A stretch of 64,000 nt of DNA from Acidimicrobiaceae bacterium (lineage in GTDB: Bacteria; Actinomycetota; Acidimicrobiia; Acidimicrobiales; JAUTXP01): NCBI GenBank assembly GCA_030837965.1, contig JAUTXP010000004.1, positions 1-64,000 of the forward strand, written 5' to 3'. Positions 16,365 through 24,151 of this stretch are shown in pieces. Within the stretch, counting starts at the first letter, position 1, and each line of letters begins with the position of its first letter. The position numbers and the translations under genes are program-made. The notes under the pieces were generated by a model. That model had not been told where the DNA came from and ran no database searches. It saw only the letters and a list, made by a program, of their open reading frames with translations.

Positions 16365-17555
16365 TCAGCGAGCGGGGCGGAGCACCTCGGGCCACGACTC
16401 GGGCACGGGCATGGCCTTGTAGGCGATGTCGAGCTCGGGCGTCTCCACCGGGGCGCCGAGGGCATAGCTGTCGGCCAGGGCGGCGACCACGCCCGTGACC
16501 AGATACGTCCGCTCCGGGGGGATGGGCGCCACGCCGGTCAGCATCATGTCCTCGATGGCCCTGACCAAGGCCGACATGTGGTTCAGGCGCGGCACCTCGT
16601 CCAACTCCTTGGACGTGGCCACGATCTCGTCCCGGCCCTTGAGCCGATAGGCGAAGCCGAACTCCTGGCAGTAGCCGTTGAGGATGAACACGGTCAGGCG
16701 CAGGCCGTCGCGGTAGGTGACGTCGAAGGCCAGCGTGCCGATGACCATGCCCAGGTCGGTGTGGGGCACGGCGGCGTGGTCCTGCGGCCGTCCGTGCTGC
16801 GTGTGCACGGCGGCGAAGGCGGCCTCGCACACGTCCTTGGGCCACCGCCCCTTCTCGTACTCCTCCCACACCGCGGGTCCGCCGATGCACTCGACGCGGG
16901 CCACGCCGCTCTCACCCCCCAGCCTGCGTTCCAGCACGAACTGCGCCGTCTCCAAGGCGTGGTAGCCGTAGTGCTCGAGGTCGCCGAAGCCGAACGACAC
17001 CACGTGGTCGATGGGGTCGTCGTCGGGCAGGGCCACGGCGGGCTCGAACGGCGTGAACGGCAGGCTGCTCCCGGCCATCCACGGGATGCCCATCTCGTGG
17101 ACGGTCCGCCACATGTGCTTGGCCCAGGCCCAGTTCCACGAGAAGTGCTTGTCGTTGAAGACAGGAACGACCCGGCCTGCTTGGCGGAACACGCCCACGA
17201 TCTGATCGAACAGCTCACGCCGGGGATACAGCTTCTGCCCCTTGGCGTTGTAGGGGAACTCGCCGTGCTCCCCCACCACGACCACGCCGTCCACCGACAG
17301 CTCGTCGCCCCCCTCGCACAGAGCAGCGGCCACCGAGTGGTACAGAGGAACGCCGTTGTTGGCCGCCTTCTCCACGCCGATGTCGTCCTCGGCGATTTGG
17401 AGGAGGTGCATGGCCACCACGTCGCAGCGGGGCTCGTCGAAATGGTCGTCGAAGGCCAGGCCCTCCATCAGCTTGGTGGCGATGCACTCGCCGTGGCTGA
17501 ACGGGCCGTAGGAGTTGACGATGACGGCCAGCCGGGGCCGGCTCCGCTCGGTCAC
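16365..17555 (-). CDS. Conserved protein of unknown function
   Basis: 396 residues from the GTG at 17555; the frame stays open further upstream, but that part runs antisense to other genes and lacks protein-like character. I do not recognise the family. It starts with a Rossmann-like strand (RLAVIVNSYGP) followed by SHGECIATKLMEG. It has many conserved-looking charged and aromatic residues (VVGEHGEFPYNAKGQ, FNDKHFSWNWAWAKHMW, GSSLPFTPFEP, FGFGDLEHYGYHALE) and no signal peptide or membrane segment, so it is probably a cytoplasmic enzyme. It converges on the lactonase gene and could act in the same pathway; that is inference from position only. Confidence 0.75.
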   Translation of the reverse strand: MTERSRPRLAVIVNSYGPFSHGECIATKLMEGLAFDDHFDEPRCDVVAMHLLQIAEDDIGVEKAANNGVPLYHSVAAALCEGGDELSVDGVVVVGEHGEFPYNAKGQKLYPRRELFDQIVGVFRQAGRVVPVFNDKHFSWNWAWAKHMWRTVHEMGIPWMAGSSLPFTPFEPAVALPDDDPIDHVVSFGFGDLEHYGYHALETAQFVLERRLGGESGVARVECIGGPAVWEEYEKGRWPKDVCEAAFAAVHTQHGRPQDHAAVPHTDLGMVIGTLAFDVTYRDGLRLTVFILNGYCQEFGFAYRLKGRDEIVATSKELDEVPRLNHMSALVRAIEDMMLTGVAPIPPERTYLVTGVVAALADSYALGAPVETPELDIAYKAMPVPESWPEVLRPAR

Positions 17556-17578
17556 TCGGGCATCACGTGTCGGCCCGT

Positions 17579-18052
17579 CTACCAAGTGACGACGACGGTG
17601 CCCTTCGTGGCCGGCCCCTGGCTGCCGGGCTGGCAGGCGCCGAGGGTGGGCACCGAATGCGAGACCGAGTCGACGATCACGTAGAGCATCGCGGCCCGGG
17701 CCGGGACCACGACCGTCCCCGTCCCGTTGCAGTAGCCCGCGTAGCCGGGGAGGATCGCGCCTGCTCCGTCGCCGAACGCGGCCAGCCCCTGCTGTGGGCG
17801 CCCGGTGACGTCGATGACCCTGAAGCTCACGGGCGTGCCCGCGGGCGGGAGGCCGTACACGCACACGCCGCCCACGTCGAACGAGGGATGGGGCGCGGGG
17901 CCCGCCTTGTCGCGGCACACGATGTCGAGGTCGCCGACCGGGCCGCTCACGTAGTCGACGCCCTGGCTCACCGAGGCATGGGCTCCGGGCGTCCAGACGG
18001 TCATGACCACGGCCAACAGGGCGGCCGCGCCGCCCAACGTGAACTTTCGCAT
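17579..18052 (-). CDS. Small secreted protein, unknown function
   Basis: 157 residues from the ATG at 18052, which has an AGGGGGA ribosome-binding site. A Sec signal peptide is evident: MRKFTLGGAAALLAVVMTV, cleaved near AHASV. The mature part contains four cysteines (DIVCRDK, GGVCVYG, GYCNG, GACQPG), likely forming two disulfides, and is otherwise beta-rich. No family is recognised. It is divergent from the beta-helix protein at 18274, and a TTGGTATACCAA palindrome lies between them. Confidence 0.75.
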   Translation of the reverse strand: MRKFTLGGAAALLAVVMTVWTPGAHASVSQGVDYVSGPVGDLDIVCRDKAGPAPHPSFDVGGVCVYGLPPAGTPVSFRVIDVTGRPQQGLAAFGDGAGAILPGYAGYCNGTGTVVVPARAAMLYVIVDSVSHSVPTLGACQPGSQGPATKGTVVVTW

Positions 18053-18143
18053 GTGGTCCCCCTGGCTCGACTCGGCTTCGACTGGCCTCGACCGCTTGAT
18101 CGCGTGTTGGTCTTCGCCACCCGACGCTCGTTCTCCTGGCAAC

Positions 18144-18155
18144 TTGGTATACCAA
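18144..18155. promoter_or_regulatory. TTGGTATACCAA palindrome in a divergent intergenic region
   Basis: A perfect 12-bp palindrome between the divergent genes ending their 5' regions at 18052 and 18274. The sequence CTGGTACC follows 6 bases later as a possible weak second site. The shape is that of a dimeric regulator operator, most like GntR-type sites. The same core is found at 6891-6900. The 221-base region otherwise shows no clear feature apart from the two ribosome-binding sites. Confidence 0.45.
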
Positions 18156-18273
18156 TTCCCCTGGTACCTGCGCCGACGGGCAGGACCGGACCCGTCCCCG
18201 TCGAAATGGACGACAGGACGTGGCGCCCCGGCATTCCCGCGCGGGCCGGTGCCACTCGATCGAAGGGGCGCAC

Positions 18274-20247
18274 GTGAGACGAGCAGCCGTCGCCGAGCCC
18301 GACTGCATTTCCGAGGACTTGAGCACCGAGGACTTGATCACCGAGGACGTGCCGACCGAGGGCCTGTCGAACGAGGACCTGCCGAACGTCCTGCTGGAGG
18401 CGGCCGAACTCCCCGCCCCTCCCGGCCCGGACGACAGCGCCGTGAGCGCCGCCGGGCCCGCGGCGGGCCCGAGTCGCCGCCACCTCCTGCGGGCCCTGCT
18501 GGCCGGCGGCGCCGTGGTCGGCGGGGCCGTGGTCCTCGACCGCACGGCCACGCCTGCTTCGGCCACTGGCGTCGGCCCGCTGTTCAACGTCACCGACTAC
18601 GGCGCGGTGGGCAACGGCACGACTGACGACCGGGCTTCGGTGCAGTCGGCCATCGACGCGGCCCACGCGGCGGGCGGCGGCACCGTGTTCTTCCCGGCGG
18701 GCACCTACCTCCTGTCGATGCGCTTCGACCATTCGCCCGCGGTGTACGCGCTCGACATCTACCCGGGCATCGTGCTGCGAGGGGCCAACCGGGGCGCGTC
18801 GGTGCTCAAGGTGGCGTCGGCCGCCAACGGCGCCACCGGCGGCGACTGGACCGCCGTCCTCCTGCAACGGGATGCGTCCACGCCGGTCGACGACTTCGTC
18901 CTCGAGGGCCTCACCATCGACGGCAACAGCGCGGGGAACGCCATCACGTCGTCCAGCCTGGCCAACGCCACCACGGCCGGGCGCCACGCCCTGCACGTGA
19001 GCACCGGGGCTCGGATCGCGGTCAGGGACTGCCGGTTCAGCAACGTCGGCGATGTGCGCCACGTCCTTTGGCTCAACGGCGACGCCAGCGGGGACGGCAC
19101 GGCGCGCGTGACCGACACCGTCATCGAGGGCAACGTGATCGACGGGGTCGGCTCATCGAGCATCGACCATGCCCACGCCTCGATCTACTGGGCGGGCGAA
19201 GGGCTGCGCTGCACGGGCAACGTCCTGCTGGGCAAGGCCCCGACGGCCATCGGCGCGGGCACGGCCATCGAGGGGCGCGGGAGCGACATCCAAGTCGAGG
19301 ACAACGACATCGAGAACTACACGGTCGCCATCGCCGCCGCCGCGGTGCAGTCGTGGGAGGGCGCCCAGAACGACGTGGCCCACAACACGGCCAGGGCCGT
19401 GGCCGTCGGAGTCCTGCTCTCGTCCAAGCAGTCGGGTACCCACACGAGCGGGTTTGGTGCCAATGGGGTCGACATCCACCACAACCAGGTCACCGTGGAC
19501 CGCGACGCGTGGGCGACTCGGTCCGCGGGCGCGCCGGCCATCGCCGCGGGCGTCGCCCTCGACACGGCCAACGACCTGCCACTGGCCGACGTGCAGGTGC
19601 GCGACAACCAGATCCGGTTCGCACAGTCGTCCACGGCCTCCGTGGCAGCCGACGCGGGCGGCGGTGGCGTGGTGTGGAGCCGCAGCGGGTCGTTCTCCGA
19701 CAACGACGTTGCCGTGGTCGGCAACTTCGTGGACTCGCCCCTCGCCGCGGGCGTGCTGGTGAACGCGGGCGTGGCCCGCCTCGACGTCATCGGCAACTCG
19801 GTCCTGAACCCCGGGAGTGCGGCGAGTGGGTCGATGCCCGCGAGTGGCCGGGTCGGGATCAGCGTGGGCAATCCGGCAGGGTCGTCGCTGGCCGACGTGC
19901 GCATCGACGGCAACGAGGTCTTCGACGGCCGCACGCCAGTCGTCATGACGTCGGCCGTGCGCTACGCCCCGCAAGGGACGGTGGTCAACGCCCAGGCCAT
20001 GGACAACGTGGTGCGGGCCATGGACCCGGGCGCGGCCATCGCGGTGGCCGACAGCACCACGACCACGGCCAACGCGCTGTTCCTGCGGGCCCGGTGCCCG
20101 TCGTGGATACAGCCGCCGGGCATCTACCGGTTCGGCTCGACGGTGACGACCGAGGGCACGGTGGCGCTGGCGGGCTCGGGGGCCATCAGGGTCCAGCAGG
20201 CGGCGGGAGCAGGCTCGACGTGGACGTCGACCCTCACCTCGCTGTGA
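18274..20247 (+). CDS. Tat-exported right-handed beta-helix (pectate-lyase-like) protein
   Basis: 657 residues from GTG 18274, which follows AAGGGG. An acidic N-terminal region of about 50 residues contains five-residue repeats (SEDL, STEDL, ITEDV, PTEGL, SNEDL). The twin-arginine signal SRRHLLRALLAGG follows, with cleavage near ASATG. The mature protein starts with the pectate-lyase-3/beta-helix entry motif (NVTDYGAVGNGTTDD, then GGGTVFFPAGTYLLS) and continues with many short repeats such as VRDNQIRF and IEGNVID. It ends in a small beta domain (PPGIYRFGSTVT and IRVQQAAGAGSTW) shared with the next gene. Likely an extracellular polysaccharide lyase/hydrolase or binding protein. The long acidic pre-Tat region is unusual. 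Confidence 0.85.
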   Translation: MRRAAVAEPDCISEDLSTEDLITEDVPTEGLSNEDLPNVLLEAAELPAPPGPDDSAVSAAGPAAGPSRRHLLRALLAGGAVVGGAVVLDRTATPASATGVGPLFNVTDYGAVGNGTTDDRASVQSAIDAAHAAGGGTVFFPAGTYLLSMRFDHSPAVYALDIYPGIVLRGANRGASVLKVASAANGATGGDWTAVLLQRDASTPVDDFVLEGLTIDGNSAGNAITSSSLANATTAGRHALHVSTGARIAVRDCRFSNVGDVRHVLWLNGDASGDGTARVTDTVIEGNVIDGVGSSSIDHAHASIYWAGEGLRCTGNVLLGKAPTAIGAGTAIEGRGSDIQVEDNDIENYTVAIAAAAVQSWEGAQNDVAHNTARAVAVGVLLSSKQSGTHTSGFGANGVDIHHNQVTVDRDAWATRSAGAPAIAAGVALDTANDLPLADVQVRDNQIRFAQSSTASVAADAGGGGVVWSRSGSFSDNDVAVVGNFVDSPLAAGVLVNAGVARLDVIGNSVLNPGSAASGSMPASGRVGISVGNPAGSSLADVRIDGNEVFDGRTPVVMTSAVRYAPQGTVVNAQAMDNVVRAMDPGAAIAVADSTTTTANALFLRARCPSWIQPPGIYRFGSTVTTEGTVALAGSGAIRVQQAAGAGSTWTSTLTSL

Positions 20248-22076
20248 GCGAGACCGAGGCTTCACCTGTGGCCGACATGCCCGCCGCAGGCCGGGCCAGT
20301 CGACGGCACTTCATCCAAGCCGGCCTCGGCAGCGTGGCTGCCGTCGGCCTCGTCGGTCGGAGCCAGGCCCGGGCCGACGCCACGCCGCCTCCGCCCTACT
20401 ACAGCGTCAAGGACTTCGGTGCGGTGGGCGACGGCGTGGCCGACGACCGGCCCGCCATCCAGGCCGCCATCAATGCGGCCAACGCCGCGGGCGGCGGCGT
20501 CGTCGCCATCCCTGCGGGCACCTACCGCATGACGCTGGCGGGCAACCCGCCCTACCTCTACTGCCTCCAGATCTATCCGCGCATCACGCTGGCCGGGTCG
20601 GGGGCGGCGTCTGTCCTGCGGATCACGTCGAACGCCAACACGGGCGCGGCCGACGGCGACTGGAGCGCCATCATCCTGCAAGCCGACGCGGCCGTGGCGG
20701 CCGACGACTTCGCCATGCACGACCTCACCGTCGACTGCAACGGCTCGGGCAACCCGATCAACTCGCAGAGCATGACGGCGAGCGGCTATCACGCCCGCTT
20801 CGCCGTGCAGATCCTCAAGGGCGACCGCATCCGGGTCGAGCGCTGCCGCTTCACCGACATCGGCGACAACATCAACACGCTGGTGCTCAACGGCGACATC
20901 AACCCTGGCCTGGGGTGGCAGATCAACAACGCCACCATCTGCGACAACGTGTTCGAGGGCATCGGCCTGTCGACCATCGCCCACGACCACTCCACGATCT
21001 ACTGGATCGGGCACATCCTCCAGTGCCGTAACAACCGGTTCACGGCCCGGTCGCGCGGTGTGGCCGGTGCGGTGTGCGCCATCGAGACCCATGGCGCGCG
21101 CCAGCACGTCACCGGCAACTCGATCAAGAACTTCATGAACGGCATGAACATCTCCGGGGTGCAGTCGTTCCTGGCCGACCAGATCGAGGTGGCCGACAAC
21201 ACCATCCGGGGTGTGGCCTTCGGCATGTGGCTCTACGGCCTCACCTATGGGGGCTACCAGACTGGTTACGGCATGCGCGACGCGCGCGTCCACGGCAACC
21301 AGATCACGTTGGACCGCGAGCAGTGGATCGCCCGATGGGGCGGCTTCCCCGCGTCCATCGTCACCGGCATCACCATCGACGCGGCCAACTCGTTGGCCTT
21401 CAAGGACGTGCGTATCGACAACAACCACATCCGCTTCCTGCCCACGACGTCGGCGAGCACGGCCTCCGACTTCGAGAGCAGCGGGGTGCTGTGGTTCCGC
21501 AACGTCAACAACGTGGTGGACGAGGACGTGAGCATCTGCGACAACACCGTCCTCGACGCCCATGGCACCGGCATCTACTTCAGCGCGCTGGCCAAGCGGG
21601 TGGACATCTGCGGCAACTCGGTGATCAACCCGGGGAGCGCGCCTGCGGGGGCCTTCGCCGGCACCGACTTCAGCCGGAGCGGGATCCTGCTCAGCGCCCC
21701 CAACGGCCCGGCCCTGACCGACGTGCGGGTCAACAACAACCGCGTCGTCGACAGCCGTTCGACCCGCAAGGTGAACACGGTCATCGCCCTGATCGCCCAA
21801 GGCCGGGTGACCAACTGCGAGGCCCTCGACAACGAGGTGACCATCGCCGACACCACCTCGCCCGCGCTGCCGGTCGTCAACGGCCCCCAGTTCCCGGTGT
21901 CGGCCTTCTTGGTGCGAGCCCGGGCCAACCAGTGGGTGACGCCGCCCGGGTGGTTCCGGTTCGGGTCCAGCGTCACGGTGGCGGGCACGCCGGGCACGGC
22001 GGGGTCCGGCAGCGTCAGGGTCCAGCAGTCGTCGGGCGCAGGCACGACCTGGACCATCACGACCACGTCCGTCTGA
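20244..22076 (+). CDS. Tat-exported beta-helix protein, paralogue of the previous gene
   Basis: 610 residues, GTG overlapping the upstream stop (GTGA), so it is translated together with its paralogue. It has the Tat signal SRRHFIQAGLGSVAAVGL, then the same beta-helix entry motif (SVKDFGAVGDGVADD, GGGVVAIPAGTYRMT), repeated short strands (VRIDNNHIRF, ICDNTVLDA) and the same C-terminal domain (PPGWFRFGSSVTV, VRVQQSSGAGTTW). Unlike the first copy it has only a short N-terminal extension before the twin arginines. The pair looks like an old tandem duplication. Extracellular polysaccharide-active function is likely; the substrate is unknown. Confidence 0.86.
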   Translation: MSETEASPVADMPAAGRASRRHFIQAGLGSVAAVGLVGRSQARADATPPPPYYSVKDFGAVGDGVADDRPAIQAAINAANAAGGGVVAIPAGTYRMTLAGNPPYLYCLQIYPRITLAGSGAASVLRITSNANTGAADGDWSAIILQADAAVAADDFAMHDLTVDCNGSGNPINSQSMTASGYHARFAVQILKGDRIRVERCRFTDIGDNINTLVLNGDINPGLGWQINNATICDNVFEGIGLSTIAHDHSTIYWIGHILQCRNNRFTARSRGVAGAVCAIETHGARQHVTGNSIKNFMNGMNISGVQSFLADQIEVADNTIRGVAFGMWLYGLTYGGYQTGYGMRDARVHGNQITLDREQWIARWGGFPASIVTGITIDAANSLAFKDVRIDNNHIRFLPTTSASTASDFESSGVLWFRNVNNVVDEDVSICDNTVLDAHGTGIYFSALAKRVDICGNSVINPGSAPAGAFAGTDFSRSGILLSAPNGPALTDVRVNNNRVVDSRSTRKVNTVIALIAQGRVTNCEALDNEVTIADTTSPALPVVNGPQFPVSAFLVRARANQWVTPPGWFRFGSSVTVAGTPGTAGSGSVRVQQSSGAGTTWTITTTSV

Positions 22077-22120
22077 CCCAGCCCGCTCCCGCTGGCAAAG
22101 CGGCCACCGCCCCGACCCGC

Positions 22121-22164
22121 TCTTGTCGCGCTGAGTGCCGATAAAGGCAATGAGCGCGACAAGA
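22121..22164. terminator. Hairpin between convergent genes
   Basis: Perfect 12-bp stem (TCTTGTCGCGCT with its complement at 22153-22164) and an inner TGCC/GGCA stem. It sits between the end of the beta-helix gene and the convergent reductase gene, so it could end transcripts from both sides. No U-tract. Confidence 0.6.
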
Positions 22165-22204
22165 CGGGAGCCGCCTCACACCGGCGCGGCCTGCGCCGGC
22201 CCCG

Positions 22205-22840
22205 TCAGCTCGGGACTGCGGCCGCGGCCGCCGGTCGGTAGGTGCAGATGTGCACGCCGGTGGACGCCACCTTGACCGACACCAGCTCCAGGGGCCGGGC
22301 CTGGCCGTCGTCGGGGAACAGCCGCTTGCCGCCGCCCAGGACGATGGGCTCGATCATGAGCCGGTACTCGTCGACCAGCCCAGCGCTGATCAACTGCGCG
22401 GCCAGCGTGGGACTGCCCATCACCTGCATGCAGCCGCCGTCGCCTCTGCCGTGCGCGTCGCCGCTGTCCGCGTCGCGCAGTTTGCGGATGGCGCCAATGG
22501 CGTCGTCGGCGGGGAGCAGGCTCGAGTTCGTCCAGGTCATGTCGTCAGGGCCCAGCGTGCGCGAGGCGACGTGCTTCGGAATCTCGTTCATCCGGTCGGC
22601 GAAGGGGTCGCCAGCCCGCTCGGGCCAGGCCGCGGCCATGGACTGCCACGTCCGGCGCCCGAACAGCAGCGCCTCCGTGCCCTCCATCACCTCGCTGATC
22701 GCGGGCCCCATCGCGTCCATGTCGAAGTACGGATGCGACCACCCGCCATGCTGAAAGCCGCCGTCAGCGTCCTCATCGGGGCCGCCGGGCGCCTGCACCA
22801 CACCGTCGAGGCTCATGAAGTCGCTGAGGATGATGCGCAC
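22205..22840 (-). CDS. Dihydrofolate reductase-like (RibD C-terminal domain) protein
   Basis: 211 residues from the GTG at 22840, with an AAGGAG site upstream. The fold is indicated by RIILSDFMSLDGVV at the N-terminus, LFGRRTWQSMAAAWP in the middle, MQVMGSPTLAAQLISAGLVDEYRL and the end PIVLGGGKRLFPDD. These are the signatures of the large group of DHFR/RibD-like NADPH reductases found singly in actinobacteria. The physiological substrate of this group is mostly unknown; a folate or riboflavin role is not implied. It is a stand-alone gene. Confidence 0.88.
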   Translation of the reverse strand: MRIILSDFMSLDGVVQAPGGPDEDADGGFQHGGWSHPYFDMDAMGPAISEVMEGTEALLFGRRTWQSMAAAWPERAGDPFADRMNEIPKHVASRTLGPDDMTWTNSSLLPADDAIGAIRKLRDADSGDAHGRGDGGCMQVMGSPTLAAQLISAGLVDEYRLMIEPIVLGGGKRLFPDDGQARPLELVSVKVASTGVHICTYRPAAAAAVPS

Positions 22841-22925
22841 GTCCGCTCCTTGGGGTCGAATGCCGTTGTCTACGGGTAGACGCACGCAGTCTCGCGAAGT
22901 CATCGCCCGCCACCGCAGGCCGCCG

Positions 22926-23036
22926 CCCCATTCGCATTTGGGCGTAGTTACCGACCCGCCCGCGGCCCCCCGCCCCCGCCCCATTCGCATTTGGGCGTAG
23001 TTACCGTCCCTTTTGGTCGGAAACTACGCCCAAATG
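22926..23036. repeat. Intergenic repeat cluster built on CATTTGGGCGTAGTT
   Basis: A perfect 28-bp direct repeat at 22926-22953 and 22979-23006 (core CATTTGGGCGTAGTT) is followed by an inverted copy (AACTACGCCCAAATG, 23022-23036). The second direct copy and the inverted copy form a perfect 15-bp stem. A related inverted pair lies at 36912-36960. The cluster sits between two minus-strand genes and may be a dispersed palindromic element or a terminator for the cupin transcript. Confidence 0.7.
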
Positions 23037-23103
23037 GCGAAAACCCGCACGGGGAAGCGGTGGGGCCAGAGCGCGACCAACCCGCGGCCCGACCCAACCC
23101 CCC

Positions 23104-23469
23104 TTACGCCGAGCTCGCGGCCTTGCCGTAGTCGGCGCTGCCCGACCAGTCGATCATGACGCACGGCTCGTCGCCCGCCACCCACGCATCGTGCCCGGGC
23201 GAGATGACGAAGGCGTCGCCAGGTCCCGCCTCGGCCTCGGCCCCGTCGTCCATGACGACGTGCAGCCGCCCGGACACGATGTAGCCCGTGTGCGGCGCCA
23301 GGCACGAGTCCGTGCCCACGACTGGCTTCACGTCGTTCGACCACTTCCACCCCGGGTTGAACACGGCCCGCCCGACCGTCACACCCCCGATGTTGACCAC
23401 GTGCAGATCGCCGTGCTCAAAGCTTCGCTTCTCGTCCGGCGAGTCCAGGCTCTTGGCCTCTAGCGTCAT
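23104..23469 (-). CDS. Cupin-domain protein
   Basis: 121 residues with a GAGGGGAG ribosome-binding site. A single small beta-barrel domain: HGDLHVVNIGGV, PGWKWSNDVKPVVG, the metal-site region APHTGYIVSGRLHVVMDDG and DAFVISPGHDAWVAGDEP. Only part of the usual cupin histidine set is clear. Single cupins of this size are small-molecule binding proteins or simple dioxygenases/isomerases. There is no functional clue from the neighbours. Confidence 0.8.
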   Translation of the reverse strand: MTLEAKSLDSPDEKRSFEHGDLHVVNIGGVTVGRAVFNPGWKWSNDVKPVVGTDSCLAPHTGYIVSGRLHVVMDDGAEAEAGPGDAFVISPGHDAWVAGDEPCVMIDWSGSADYGKAASSA

Positions 23470-23659
23470 TGATCACTCCCCTCACTTCGTTCGGGCCAGT
23501 GTGACCGCTCCAGCCGAGCCGCGCTCTGCGGACCGTCGTCCCTTCACGCCGATCGGGACGATCGACGGTACGACCGAAGAGTGCCCCCGCGGCCAACGGC
23601 GGCAACGGGGCATGATCTCCCGGCAACGGCAACGGCAATCAACCGACGAGGAGTGCGAC

Positions 23660-23932
23660 ATGCCCCGCTATCTGATCGAACGAGAACTTCCGGGCGCAGG
23701 AAAGCTCACGCCTGAGGAATTGCAAGGCATCGCCCAGAAGTCCAACGAGGTGCTGGCGGGCATGGGCGGCCGGGCCAAGTGGGTCGAGAGCTACGTCACC
23801 GACGACGCCATCACGTGCGTCTACGTGGCCGAAAGCCCCGAGGCAGTCCGCGAGCACGCGGCCGCGGGCGGCTTCCCGGTGACCGAGATCCGCCAGATCA
23901 GCACGGTCATCGATCCCCAGACCGGCGAGTAG
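23660..23932 (+). CDS. DUF4242-family small protein
   Basis: 90 residues with a GAGGAG ribosome-binding site. It matches the DUF4242 pattern: PRYLIERELPGAG at the start, WVESYVTDDAITCVYVAESPEAVREHAAAGGFP and a C-terminal ISTVIDP. Some members of this family bind nickel and form ferredoxin-like dimers; the residue set is compatible, but binding cannot be read from the sequence. It is a stand-alone gene followed by a strong hairpin. Confidence 0.8.
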   Translation: MPRYLIERELPGAGKLTPEELQGIAQKSNEVLAGMGGRAKWVESYVTDDAITCVYVAESPEAVREHAAAGGFPVTEIRQISTVIDPQTGE

Positions 23933-23952
23933 CAAGCCCGCATCCGACGCGC

Positions 23953-23997
23953 TCTGGAGGACATAGCCCCACCCATCGGGTGGCTATGTCCTCCAGA
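23953..23997. terminator. Long hairpin with GGAGGACAT core
   Basis: The stem TCTGGAGGACATAG pairs with the complement ending at 23997, followed by an inner CCACCC/GGGTGG stem; about 20 base pairs in all with a two-base bulge. It lies 20 bases after the DUF4242 stop, as expected for a terminator. It shares the core CTGGAGGACAT with the palindrome at 51528-51563. Confidence 0.65.
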
Positions 23998-24092
23998 CAG
24001 CCACAGCGTCGCAAACGGGTGCAGCGGCGACGCGGGCCACGCCACGCCCACGCCCACGCCGCAAACGGATTCTGAAATATTAGACATGGCTA

Positions 24093-24120
24093 TTGCCATG
24101 TCAGATAGCACCTGTACCAT
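24093..24120 (+). promoter_or_regulatory. Promoter of subtilase copy 1
   Basis: TTGCCA (24093-24098) and TACCAT (24115-24120) separated by 16 bases, in the same arrangement as before copies 2 and 3. The ribosome-binding site AGGGAGG at 24138-24144 and the GTG start at 24152 follow. Confidence 0.6.
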
Positions 24121-24151
24121 TCGAGACACATACGTCTAGGGAGGTGCTGGG

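Noticed and set aside
16365-18593. 742-codon minus-strand frame suggesting a fusion protein
   Set aside because: Beyond GTG 17555 the frame is antisense to the beta-helix gene and overlaps the secreted-protein gene; only the last 396 codons look like protein.
22926-23036. Possible CRISPR array
   Set aside because: There are only two direct copies with one 25-base gap, plus an inverted copy; no array structure and no cas genes.
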